This document shows positions 59,801-62,771 of a stretch of 64,000 nucleotides of DNA, in pieces (the stretch's first letter is position 1; each line of letters begins with the position of its first letter). A program made the position numbers and the translations under genes. Origin of the DNA: Beroe forskalii (lineage: Eukaryota; Ctenophora; Nuda; Beroida; Beroidae); the NCBI GenBank assembly GCA_011033025.1, contig WFMF01000010.1, positions 1,087,163 through 1,151,162 on the forward strand, in the 5' to 3' direction. A model generated the notes under the pieces. It was given only the letters and a program-made list of their open reading frames with translations. It was not told the origin of the DNA and did no database searches.

Positions 59801-62771
59801 TGTGTGCGAGTAACACTTCTTTTATTCCCTTCAAAGTTTTGTAGACTGAATGTCGTGAAGAAATCTGTTGTATACGTGTAAAATATAATTCATAATTTGC
59901 AGAAAGCAATGCTAGTTCCGTAATTCAACGTGAGGCGCGATGACAAAAGTTTGTATTAGCACAACAATAAAGCATTTACTATGTCAGAAAATCGCGCGCG
60001 CGTGGGAAAAAACGGAACGATCGCCACGTTACGCTCGTGGATGAATACCTGAATATCATCGAACGAAGATTAAAGCCTTGTAAGAATTTCACATGAAATC
60101 CTATGTTCCCCCAACTATTTTCCGTTCAAGATGAGGTAAAACTATGTCCCATTTCAGCCCCCTGCGTCGCCTCCCACACGAGACTGCATCCACATCAAGG
60201 GCCTGTCTCAGAGCGTCACTGAGAACGATATCGTGAACTTCCTGTCCAGCTACCAGTCGTCCCTGATCTGGACCCACATCCACTACAGCCCTAAGCGGAA
60301 GTGTACTGGCAGTGCCTACGTGCAGATGTGCAACAGTGACGAGGCTGTCAGGTCCTCCAACGAGTGCAACCAGAAATTCTTCACTGACTGGTGGGTATCT
60401 TTTATATGACCTGATTTCCACATAAAACTTATTAATGGAACTCGAACATGAGATGCTGCTAAAACCTTGCCACTTCTTTGGAATCCATGCAGGATGAACT
60501 TGGAGAATTGAATTCTGCGGTCAATCTTTATTACCCAACTCAACACGTGACTTAGTTGTATCCCAACTCAATTACTCAACCCCTCCTAACCGCTTTGCCC
60601 CACTGCACTGGTAGCCGTATTGTGGAAGTGATACCGTGCAGTCAGGAGGAAATGATTAACTCCGTGAGGAGTTCGTATTTCCTCACCCACTCCTCATACT
60701 CGGTCCTCATTGGGTCCTCAAACGCTGCTGCTGCTTTCAACGCTGCTGCTCCCCAACTGATCCAGCCTCGAATGTACCTCCAACCACAGATGATCTATCA
60801 AACTGTGAGATATTGAAATGATGCTTTTACAATCAAATATAGTAAATACTTCAATACAAGGTGAAGTTATTAACTGTGAATTCCATCCAATGCAAAACGT
60901 CTCATGTTTTACCCCTGCCACGCCCACAGATGCCCGCTCCTGGACTAGTCTACTACTACCCCACTGCTATTCCTCTGAACGGAGCGGCTGCCTACGGAGC
61001 AGCTGCTGGTGTGATGGCGGCTGCGGCTGCCACCCCGACCCCCATGGTTAGATACAGAGCCGCTGCGGCTGCAGCCGGGGCCTACATTCCTGCTCCTCCA
61101 GAGATGATGGACTACACTACCATCTACAATGGGGTGAGTAATTGCTGGTCACTGGTCAGAGATAGCAGAACTGTAGCCTTGGGGGTTGAGATGACTTATT
61201 TATCCGAGGATTTCGTTAAGTTGGTCATATACAATATATCTGAGCATGATAGAAGCTGTCATCCTAATTGCTGTAACCCTTGTCCCCTCCTTGCTGTAAC
61301 CCTTGTCATCCTCCTTGTTGTAACCCTTGTCCCCTCCTTGCTGTAACCCTTGTCTCCTCCTTGCTGTAACCCTTGTCCCCTCCTTGCTGTAACCCTTGTC
61401 CCCTCCTTGCTGTAACCCTTGTCCCCTCCTTGCTGTAACCCTTGTCCCCTCCTTGCTGTAACCCTTGTCTCCTCCTTGCTGTAACCCTTGTCTCCTCCTT
61501 GCTGTAACCCTTGTCCTCCTTGCTGTAACCCTTTGTCCCCTCCTTGCTGTAACCCTTGTCCCTCCTTGCTGTAACCCTTGTCCCCTCCTTGCTGTAACCC
61601 TTGTCCCTCCTTGCTGTAACCCTTGTCCCCTCCTTGCTGTAACCCTTGTCCCCTCCTTGCTGTAACCCTTGTCCCTCCTTGCTGTAACCCTTGTCATCCT
61701 CCTTGCTGTAACCCTTGTCCCCTCCTTTGTAACCCTTGTCCCCTCCTTGCTGTAACCCTTGTCCCCTCCTTGCTGTAACCCTTGTCCCCTCCTTGCTGTA
61801 ACCCTTGTCCCCTCCTTGCTGTAACCCTTGTCATCCTCCTTGCTGTAACCCTTGTCCCCTCCTTGCTGTAACCCTTGTCCCCTCCTTGCTGTAACCCTTG
61901 TCCCCTCCTTGCTGTAACCCTTGTCTCCTCCTTGCTGTAACCCTTGTCCCCTCCTTGCTGTAACCCTTGTCTCCTCCTTGCTGTAACCCTTGTCCCTCCT
62001 TGCTGTAACCCTTGTCCCTCCTTGCTGTAACCCTTGTCCCTCCTTGCTGTAACCCTTGTCCCCCTCCTTGCTGTAACCCTTGTCCCCTCCTTGCTGTAAC
62101 CCTTGTCCCTCCTTGCTGTAACCCTTGTCCCTCCTTGCTGTAACCCTTGTCCCTCCTTGCTGTAACCCTTGTCCCTCCTTGCTGTAACCCTTGTCCCCTC
62201 CTTGCTGTAACCCTTGACCCCTCCTTGCTGTAACCCTTGTCCCCTCCTTGCTGTAACCCTTGTCCCCTCCTTGCTGTAACCCTTGTCCCCTCCTTGCTGT
62301 AACCCTTGTCCCCTCCTTGCTGTAACCCTTGTCCCCTCCTTGCTGTAACCCTTGACCCCTCCTTGCTGTAACCCTTGTCCCTCCTTGCTGTAACCCTTGT
62401 CCCTCCTTGCTGTAACCCTTGTCCCCTCCTTGCTGTAACCCTTGTCCCCTCCTTGCTGTAACCCTTGACCCCTCCTTGCTGTAACCCTTGTCCCCTCCTT
62501 GCTGTAACCCTTGTCTCTTGTTAGGGCTACCACCACGACATGCAGACCAGTCCCACCATGGAGTACTTCACAGCCCCTCAACTAGTCTCCGACTTCAAGC
62601 ACGCTCAGTGAGTATCTTTACTCATCTTAAAGCATTACCCTTTGTTTCTGTTGAATGAATCATGAATTCAAGTAGAATTTCTTTGTTTTTATTCTTGTCG
62701 AGAACTGACCGTCTTACCCTTGATTATTATATGTACCCTTTTGACTCAGGCACGTCGCATTCACACAGTAA
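4994..62771 (+). CDS. ESRP: ESRP/fusilli-family splicing regulator, whole gene (spliced, about 15 coding exons)
   Basis: This is an RNA-binding protein of the ESRP1/ESRP2/fusilli/sym-2 family. In vertebrates these nuclear proteins promote epithelial splice choices (for example in FGFR2 and CD44) by binding GU-rich RNA. The exons, in order, encode the N-terminal ESRP domain (exons 1-5), quasi-RRM1 (6-7), quasi-RRM2 (8-10), quasi-RRM3 (11-12) and a low-complexity Ala/Tyr/Pro tail (13-15). Recognisable anchors are GSDEKE near the N terminus, VVRLRGLP (RRM1 RNP2), [11 protein letters not shown] (RRM1 RNP1 and helix), RVRGL (RRM2), RDCIHIKGL (RRM3) and [11 protein letters not shown] after RRM3. 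The summed coding length is about 645 residues, against about 680-730 in vertebrates. The family call is secure. The exact gene model is less so, because one exon has a one-base frame break and three junctions are awkward. Only the exon entries below are coding; the rest of the span is intron. Confidence 0.93.
5201..5283 (+). CDS. ESRP: ESRP exon 2 (N-terminal domain; 3' border uncertain)
   Basis: The acceptor is AATCTCAG|G. The reading frame carries [16 protein letters not shown], which matches the highly conserved GSDEKE...LFWKV segment of ESRP proteins. The alignment suggests coding continues through VTEKQ to about 5283, but no GT donor lies there. The next bases are CTACC and the frame closes at TAA 5302. 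The only in-phase GT-AG solution is a weak donor after AAT (GTTACT at 5269), which would drop five residues. The heptamer CAGCTAC occurs at 5281 and again at the exon 3 acceptor (5560), so the border can slide. The exon itself is certain; its end is not. Confidence 0.8.
5563..5688 (+). CDS. ESRP: ESRP exon 3 (N-terminal domain)
   Basis: The acceptor is ATCTTTCAG and the donor is AAG|GTTTGC. The exon is 126 bases (42 codons), phase 0 at both ends. It encodes a Gln- and Ser-rich amphipathic stretch ending in TAFQDAISK. This aligns with the vertebrate segment where a Ser/Ala-rich helix leads into a Phe-Asn motif encoded at the start of the next exon. The intron phase at the Lys|Phe border agrees with my memory of the family gene structure. 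Confidence 0.85.
6207..6349 (+). CDS. ESRP: ESRP exon 4 (N-terminal domain)
   Basis: The acceptor lies in a C/T-rich tract (CCCTCTCACAG) and the donor is CAG|GTTAGA. The translation begins FNDYLS and contains [16 protein letters not shown]. This is the counterpart of the conserved vertebrate block with CTDGQLHVRQILHPE, where the His, the Arg-Gln pair and the Leu-His-Pro are kept. It ends in FTDIR, matching FFDLRKEF across the splice. It ends in phase 2 (AG|G), which exon 5 completes. Confidence 0.92.
6401..6475 (+). repeat. tRNA-like SINE head (pol III A- and B-box-like motifs)
   Basis: A GAGTGG-containing A-box-like motif (6409-6420) is followed about 43 bases later by GGTTCGAGTC (6454-6463), a good match to the pol III B box. 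Spacing and motifs resemble the 5' part of a tRNA of the Leu/Ser type. I could not draw a full cloverleaf with acceptor pairing, so a tRNA-derived SINE head is more likely than a functional tRNA. It sits about 50 bases after the exon 4 donor. Confidence 0.4.
6476..7599. other. Intron 4 interior, no gene seen
   Basis: This is AT-rich intronic sequence with many stops in all frames. I see no conserved coding block or repeat family beyond the SINE-like element upstream. Confidence 0.6.
7600..7893 (+). repeat. C/T-rich minisatellite merging into the exon 5 acceptor
   Basis: Imperfect copies of a roughly 30-36-base unit built from CCCTCTCACCCCC, AATCGC and TCTTACTCC run up to the acceptor CTCCCCAG of exon 5. 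The plus strand is almost pure pyrimidine in the last 200 bases, so the array acts as a very long polypyrimidine tract. The translated ORFs here are low-complexity Pro/Leu/Ser/Thr and are not genes. Confidence 0.85.
7895..8046 (+). CDS. ESRP: ESRP exon 5 (end of the N-terminal domain)
   Basis: The acceptor is CTCCCCAG|G and the donor is CAAG|GTAAGC. The frame opens by completing an Arg codon, then KEF, which is LRKEF in vertebrates. It ends in [19 protein letters not shown], aligning with the vertebrate helix RYGASQVEDMGNIILAMI. The exon is 152 bases and ends in phase 1. Its last 26 bases together with the donor form the unit of the minisatellite that follows. Confidence 0.93.
8047..9599 (+). 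repeat. Minisatellite built from the exon 5 end and its 5' splice site (interrupted by a MITE)
   Basis: Some 21 further copies of a unit of about 35 bases follow the true exon 5 donor. Each unit carries GATAGCAATGAAGCT, then a CTTAACCA block, then AGGTAAGC, i.e. the exon 5 3' end fused to its donor. Most copies keep GTAAGC; others read GTAAGT or GTACGC. The array runs from 8047 to 8775, is split by a transposon at 8776-9562, and resumes for one copy at 9563-9598. Use of any later donor would read into TGA at 8064-8066, in frame with exon 5. Confidence 0.95.
8776..9562. mobile_element. MITE with long terminal inverted repeats and TTAA target duplication
   Basis: The 787-base element starts with a G run followed by TTCAAGCCAAATTTTTGGGA and ends with the reverse complement before a C run. 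Inverted similarity continues inward for about 120 bases, including GGTTGACCCAAAA and the GGCGCC-containing segment. TTAA lies on both sides (8772-8775 and 9563-9566). The surrounding minisatellite shows the empty site CTTCTTAACCAAGG with a single TTAA. No transposase is encoded. TTAA duplication is typical of piggyBac-type mobilisation, but the family is not certain. Confidence 0.85.
9600..11100. other. Intron 5 segment without recognised genes
   Basis: Short ORFs only, none resembling a known family. At 11013-11030 a GGTTCAATCC motif resembles a pol III B box. It sits about 100 bases upstream of the retrotransposon fragment, but a proper A box is lacking. Confidence 0.5.
11119..11463 (+). 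mobile_element. Non-LTR retrotransposon fragment (3' end of the reverse transcriptase ORF)
   Basis: The frame from 11119 to the TAA at 11461 encodes [20 protein letters not shown] followed by a helix-rich stretch with [17 protein letters not shown] and RTGRL. This is the C-terminal Cys/His region (C...H...C before Pro-Ala-Leu) typical of LINE ORF2 proteins of the Jockey/CR1/R1 kind. The catalytic reverse transcriptase and endonuclease domains are missing upstream, so this is a 5'-truncated dead copy. A hairpin with arms AAGATGCC/GGCATCTT follows at about 11479-11496, consistent with an element 3'UTR. Confidence 0.75.
11640..13777. other. Intron 5 segment, nothing recognised
   Basis: AT-rich, with only short ORFs on either strand and no clear repeat or conserved block. 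Confidence 0.5.
13778..15016. repeat. Composite element with TTTAGCTA/GGACT hairpins at both ends
   Basis: Motifs of the form TTTAGCTATATCGTCC and their reverse complements recur near both ends (about 13778-13950 and 14912-15016). At least three form near-perfect palindromes of about 38 bases with a short loop around CAGTT or CGATT. Between them are repeats of CTACGGCACA (14020-14120) and three to four copies of a unit of about 58 bases with TTCTCTGATCAG and GTATCG (14600-14740). No protein is encoded. The layout suggests a non-autonomous DNA transposon with subterminal hairpins. Confidence 0.7.
15017..16310. other. Intron 5 segment, nothing recognised
   Basis: No conserved ORF, RNA gene or repeat structure is visible apart from an AT microsatellite-like run near 16280. 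Confidence 0.5.
16311..19193. repeat. Tandem segmental duplication, copy A
   Basis: This block and the next are diverged copies in the same orientation. Shared landmarks in the same order include CAAGTAGCC, CATTGTCAACTG, CGATTTTCTTAGTAATTTATTC, GCAGACCCTC with ATTACCTG, AATAAAGCACACTA with GGGGTAGGAGG, and CAAGCTCATC. Copy A ends in about four degraded units (19050-19193) of the minisatellite that is expanded in copy B. Scattered indels and substitutions show that the duplication is old. Confidence 0.85.
19205..23172. repeat. Tandem segmental duplication, copy B
   Basis: The second copy of the block above starts directly after copy A. It is longer mainly because of GT-rich microsatellites (21820-21905 and 22421-22441) and the expanded minisatellite at its 3' end. 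Neither copy has a convincing coding frame, so this is duplicated intron sequence rather than a gene pair. Confidence 0.85.
22490..23172 (+). repeat. 41-45-base minisatellite, 16 copies
   Basis: The unit contains GTGTAAACTTCTACATGATC followed by ATGGAGATGCC and a CAGTGGGAGGG block. Sixteen copies occur, with two length forms (a CAGTGGG or a GGCAGTGGG spacer) interspersed. ATGATCAT is a palindrome inside every unit. Because the length forms differ by 3-4 bases, repetitive ORFs arise, but these are not genes. The same unit is present in about four decayed copies at the end of segmental copy A. Confidence 0.95.
23173..23920. other. Intron 5 segment, nothing recognised
   Basis: No structure beyond short random ORFs. 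Confidence 0.5.
23921..24003. promoter_or_regulatory. Promoter-like block: paired CCAAT boxes and CACGTG E-box
   Basis: Two tandem copies of a unit of about 31 bases with CCAATAGGAAGG are followed by GGTCACGTGACC, a palindromic E-box. CCAAT pairs and this E-box are common in metazoan promoters. I see no transcript start or convincing downstream ORF, so regulatory function is inference. A decayed repeat is the alternative. Confidence 0.3.
24446..24537. repeat. Two-copy tandem repeat, about 46 bases
   Basis: Two adjacent copies contain TAGATGTCTCTTTTTGGAAA and CAATCCTGTGTGACCAAAT, nearly identical. Confidence 0.85.
24538..32099. other. Intron 5 interior (7.5 kb), no recognised gene
   Basis: Many ORFs of 60-106 codons occur on both strands, but none resembles a family I know, and their composition follows the AT-rich background. 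A small ESRP linker exon may lie somewhere in intron 5, since the phases of exons 5 and 6 do not match. I did not find it. Confidence 0.4.
32125..32400 (+). repeat. Tandem repeats of about 75-110 bases leading into the exon 6 acceptor
   Basis: Three imperfect units, each with CACAACACCCAT or CACAACACACAAT, a GTTTCTTAT-like segment and CTCATCTATT or similar, precede the exon 6 acceptor. The last unit contains TTTTTAATGGCAG and TATTTCAG, the candidate acceptors. The ORF across this stretch is intronic. Confidence 0.7.
32409..32516 (+). CDS. ESRP: ESRP exon 6 (first half of quasi-RRM1)
   Basis: The frame encodes [20 protein letters not shown] and ends in [11 protein letters not shown]. This is the RNP2 strand and first helix of ESRP RRM1, nearly identical to the vertebrate [20 protein letters not shown]. 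The donor is TCAG|GTAGGA (phase 2). The 5' border is unsure. TATTTCAG at 32408 (or GGCAG at 32399) has the best context, but both need an incoming phase 2, while exon 5 ends in phase 1. The acceptor CGCAG at 32425 would join exon 5 in frame but has a weak pyrimidine tract. A missing linker exon is the likely reason. Confidence 0.88.
32521..32690 (+). repeat. 12-base minisatellite with GTGAGA donor-like motifs after exon 6
   Basis: A 12-base unit, GTGAGACTTACT with C/T variation, is repeated directly downstream of the exon 6 donor. Eleven units contain GTGAGA, which resembles a 5' splice site. Unlike the exon 5 array, the unit is not a copy of exon sequence. Confidence 0.9.
32693..33720. repeat. 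Non-autonomous repeat with internal GGTACC minisatellite
   Basis: The core (about 32860-33500) has roughly 15 copies of a 38-40-base unit centred on AAATGGTACCATTTTTG followed by TTCGTGATTTTGGCAC. The GGTACC centre makes each unit partly palindromic. Similar AATAGGGGTTTAATTTTGGGG-type segments flank it on both sides (about 32760-32790 and 33577-33600). The arrays of ORFs on the minus strand are Lys/Asn-rich low complexity and not genes. Confidence 0.75.
33721..36680. other. Intron 6 interior, no gene
   Basis: AT-rich sequence with a GGA microsatellite (34797-34821) and three short copies of a CACATATTAGCAT motif (35305-35345). No coding potential recognised. Confidence 0.55.
36685..37035 (+). 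repeat. Minisatellite of about 60 bases in intron 6
   Basis: Units contain GTTGTATTCAGGTT, CATCTCTCCTCTGTTTGAG and TTTATAATCTATATCGGG, with internal deletions giving shorter forms towards the 3' end. The ORF through it is repetitive and not a gene. Confidence 0.9.
37689..37861 (+). repeat. 57-base tandem triplication of the exon 7 acceptor and exon start
   Basis: Three copies with a 57-base period each contain CTAACCCACTG, TCTGTTTCAG (or TCTGCTTCAG), then AGGTGGGG and CTCAACCCACAGAAC. Acceptor AGs end at 37713, 37770 and 37827. After joining to exon 6, the first two would read [11 protein letters not shown] and then TAA (37748-37750 and 37805-37807). Only the third copy leads into the rest of RRM1. 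Confidence 0.95.
37828..37961 (+). CDS. ESRP: ESRP exon 7 (second half of quasi-RRM1; one-base frame break)
   Basis: After the exon 6 AG, the frame reads [12 protein letters not shown], matching the family GG..LCLN.QGRRNG block. From 37863 the matching frame is one base over: [18 protein letters not shown] and then [15 protein letters not shown], which contains RNP1. Removing one C of the pair at 37861-37862 restores a single frame that enters exon 8 in phase 0. The donor is GAG|GTGAGT. The sequence on both sides is well conserved, so an assembly or sequencing indel is more likely than a pseudogene, though a real lesion cannot be excluded. Confidence 0.92.
37962..38055 (+). repeat. Duplicated exon 7 donor region
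   Basis: GGTGAGTTGTG, then a TTTT segment and GGTGTGAAATCCACA, begins at the exon 7 donor and is repeated about 54 bases downstream (GGTGAGTTGTATG at 38016). The second copy keeps a strong donor, AAG|GTGAGTT. Reading through to it meets TAG near 38011-38013 in the RRM1 frame. Confidence 0.8.
38440..38522 (+). repeat. Short tandem repeat, GGTTGCTAAGG unit
   Basis: About four imperfect units of 22-25 bases with GTGCTGGTTGCTAAGG. Confidence 0.75.
39130..39240 (+). repeat. 36-base tandem repeat, three copies, open in one frame
   Basis: Each unit encodes [11 protein letters not shown]-like 12-residue repeats. Several of the differences between units fall at third codon positions. No flanking gene is visible, and it lies deep in intron 7. 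Confidence 0.7.
39241..41975. other. Intron 7 interior, no gene
   Basis: AT-rich background. At 41240-41310 short GGTATGCTGGAGTAT repeats are present; otherwise nothing is recognised. Confidence 0.55.
41980..42066. repeat. Two-copy tandem repeat, about 43 bases
   Basis: Adjacent near-identical copies of AGAAGGGGGTGACTGAGTAA followed by CTGGTAGTATTC. Confidence 0.9.
42067..45980. other. Intron 7 interior, no gene
   Basis: Contains a short GT microsatellite (42819-42836), small CATCAGTTGGTGTCTATC repeats (43024-43062), repeated CCACGCCCA motifs (44740-44800) and CAGTC-rich sequence (44940-45055). No coding block recognised. Confidence 0.5.
45985..46119 (+). repeat. C-rich imperfect repeats at the exon 8 acceptor
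   Basis: Repeats of CCCTCCCC, CTCGTTACTAACTCCCC and CAGCACT run into the acceptor TCCTCCTCAG. Internal AGs such as CCCCAG near 46032 are potential decoy acceptors. Confidence 0.7.
46120..46266 (+). CDS. ESRP: ESRP exon 8 (inter-RRM linker and start of quasi-RRM2)
   Basis: The exon is 147 bases, phase 0 at both ends; acceptor CTCCTCAG|GTG, donor GTG|GTATGT. It opens with [10 protein letters not shown], continuing RYIE of exon 7 exactly as vertebrate RYIEVYKATGEDFL does. It contains [20 protein letters not shown], the RNP2 strand (vertebrate VIVRMRGLPF) and first helix of RRM2. The linker between is diverged. Confidence 0.93.
46275..46428 (+). repeat. GT/T-rich degenerate repeat after the exon 8 donor
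   Basis: Imperfect units with TGTCTGTGTTTG, GTTTCATGTTTGT and TCGTCTGTTTCGTG follow the exon 8 donor within about 10 bases. The strand transcribed with the gene is U- and GU-rich. Confidence 0.65.
46430..53928. other. Intron 8 (7.5 kb), no recognised gene
   Basis: Mostly AT-rich. It holds short ACGTAC-type repeats (48570-48660), a 22-base GGCATACCGAGGCCACTCAG repeat (50290-50362), CA/CATA microsatellite sequence (50655-50735) and a CCGCGGAAT repeat (51925-52025). A GC-richer stretch at 52440-52930 may be a decayed element. The 128-codon ORF at 50816-51202 and an 82-codon ORF at 52680-52928 match nothing I recognise. Confidence 0.5.
51925..52025 (+). repeat. CCGCGGAAT minisatellite
   Basis: Five to six imperfect units of about 16-18 bases with TACCGTGGAATC or TACCGCGGAATT. 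Confidence 0.75.
53929..54029 (+). CDS. ESRP: ESRP exon 9 (middle of quasi-RRM2)
   Basis: Acceptor CTCATCAG|GTG, donor ACAA|GTGAGT; 101 bases, phase 0 in and phase 2 out. It encodes [20 protein letters not shown], the counterpart of vertebrate [21 protein letters not shown], and includes the RNP1 strand GEAFLFFY. The DG..TG.AF pattern is the clearest landmark. The segment before it is diverged. Confidence 0.92.
54030..57755. other. Intron 9, no gene
   Basis: Contains a two-copy tandem repeat of about 34 bases with ATAGCCCTATTACTTTTCAA (55350-55416), imperfect CATTGCTGATAC repeats (55960-56050) and a GT microsatellite (56763-56803). Nothing else recognised. Confidence 0.55.
56763..56803 (+). 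repeat. (GT)n microsatellite
   Basis: About 19-20 uninterrupted GT dinucleotides. Confidence 0.95.
57756..57929 (+). CDS. ESRP: ESRP exon 10 (end of quasi-RRM2 and linker to RRM3)
   Basis: Acceptor CCCTTGCAG. With the two bases from exon 9 it encodes [20 protein letters not shown] and [15 protein letters not shown], matching the vertebrate CEEYAQNAL...[22 protein letters not shown] region, followed by a Pro/Ser/Leu linker. The best donor is CTCAG|GTGTGT at 57930 (phase 2). Exon 11 needs an incoming phase 0, so either exon 11 lacks a C or a downstream phase-0 donor in the array (for example AGG|GTGTTG at 57976) is used. Confidence 0.88.
57930..58615 (+). repeat. GU-rich minisatellite from the exon 10 donor, with embedded exon 10 fragment
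   Basis: Units of 11-12 bases (GTGTTGTCAGG, GTGTTGTCAGT, GTGTAGTCAGT) repeat for nearly 700 bases starting exactly at the exon 10 donor. At about 58026-58090 the array contains a diverged copy of exon 10 sequence: CAGTGGAGCAACAAGGGAGA, then TCCAGCAGTGTTTG and a TACTTGTC segment. The genuine exonic copy is at about 57817-57873. ORFs over the array are Cys/Val/Leu/Ser low complexity. Confidence 0.93.
58616..60157. other. Intron 10 remainder, no gene
   Basis: AT-rich, with no recognised features. A short alternating CG run (CGCGCGCGCG) occurs near 59993-60002. Confidence 0.55.
60158..60390 (+). CDS. ESRP: ESRP exon 11 (quasi-RRM3)
   Basis: Acceptor CCCATTTCAG, donor GACTG|GTGGGT (phase 2). The frame starts CCC CCT and encodes [20 protein letters not shown], then a helix, and [14 protein letters not shown]. 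These match vertebrate [20 protein letters not shown] and GDAFIQMKSADRA. RNP2 is CIHIKGL and RNP1 is GSAYVQMC. The exon is 233 bases. Its start is in phase 0 only if read as it stands, which conflicts with exon 10. A sixth C in the run at 60158-60162 would resolve this. Confidence 0.93.
60615..60804 (+). CDS. ESRP: ESRP exon 12 (end of RRM3, start of C-terminal tail)
   Basis: Acceptor ACTGGTAG|C, donor ACT|GTGAGA. Completing a Cys codon, it encodes [17 protein letters not shown], matching the vertebrate RYVEVFQCSAEEMNFVL at the RRM3 exit. A Ser- and Ala-rich stretch and [14 protein letters not shown] follow. Phase 2 in, phase 0 out. The intron before it is 224 bases and the one after is 125 bases. 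Confidence 0.92.
60930..61133 (+). CDS. ESRP: ESRP exon 13 (Ala/Tyr/Pro-rich tail)
   Basis: Acceptor CGCCCACAG, donor GGG|GTGAGT; 68 codons, phase 0 both ends. It encodes [20 protein letters not shown], followed by runs of alanine (up to six) and [17 protein letters not shown]. Vertebrate ESRPs have a comparable tail rich in Tyr-Tyr-Pro and Ala. No domain is expected here, and such tails usually act in protein contacts. Confidence 0.88.
61260..62518 (+). repeat. 23-base pyrimidine-rich minisatellite filling intron 13
   Basis: Roughly 54 units (by length) of CCTTGCTGTAACCCTTGTCC plus a CCT variant run almost to the exon 14 acceptor. I find no AG dinucleotide from about 61262 until the acceptor GTTAG ending at 62524. 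Each unit has TGTAAC, resembling a branch-point motif, embedded in pyrimidines. The opposite strand has long repetitive ORFs (up to 295 codons), which are artefacts of the array. Confidence 0.95.
62525..62607 (+). CDS. ESRP: ESRP exon 14 (C-terminal tail)
   Basis: Acceptor CTTGTTAG directly after the minisatellite. It encodes [20 protein letters not shown] and VSDFKHAQ. The donor CTCA|GTGAGT is strong. If it is not used, the frame ends at once at TGA 62609-62611, so both spliced and unspliced forms give nearly the same C terminus. Confidence 0.85.
62750..62771 (+). CDS. ESRP: ESRP exon 15, terminal coding part
   Basis: Acceptor TTTTGACTCAG|G. Completing the Gln codon, it adds HVAFTQ and stops at TAA 62769-62771. 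It is short but in phase with exon 14. Confidence 0.65.

Noticed and set aside
60101-60421. 106-codon minus-strand ORF
   Set aside because: It is the antisense shadow of ESRP exon 11, whose plus-strand frame matches RRM3.
61260-62518. Interstitial telomere-like sequence (TAACCC in each unit)
   Set aside because: The unit is 23 bases with only one TAACCC, not a TTAGGG hexamer array, and it is confined between exon 13 and the exon 14 acceptor.
61200-62581. Minus-strand ORFs of 165 and 295 codons
   Set aside because: They are read from the 23-base array of intron 13 and consist only of its translated repeat (Arg/Gly/Gln/Lys). They lie opposite ESRP exon 14 and have no domain.
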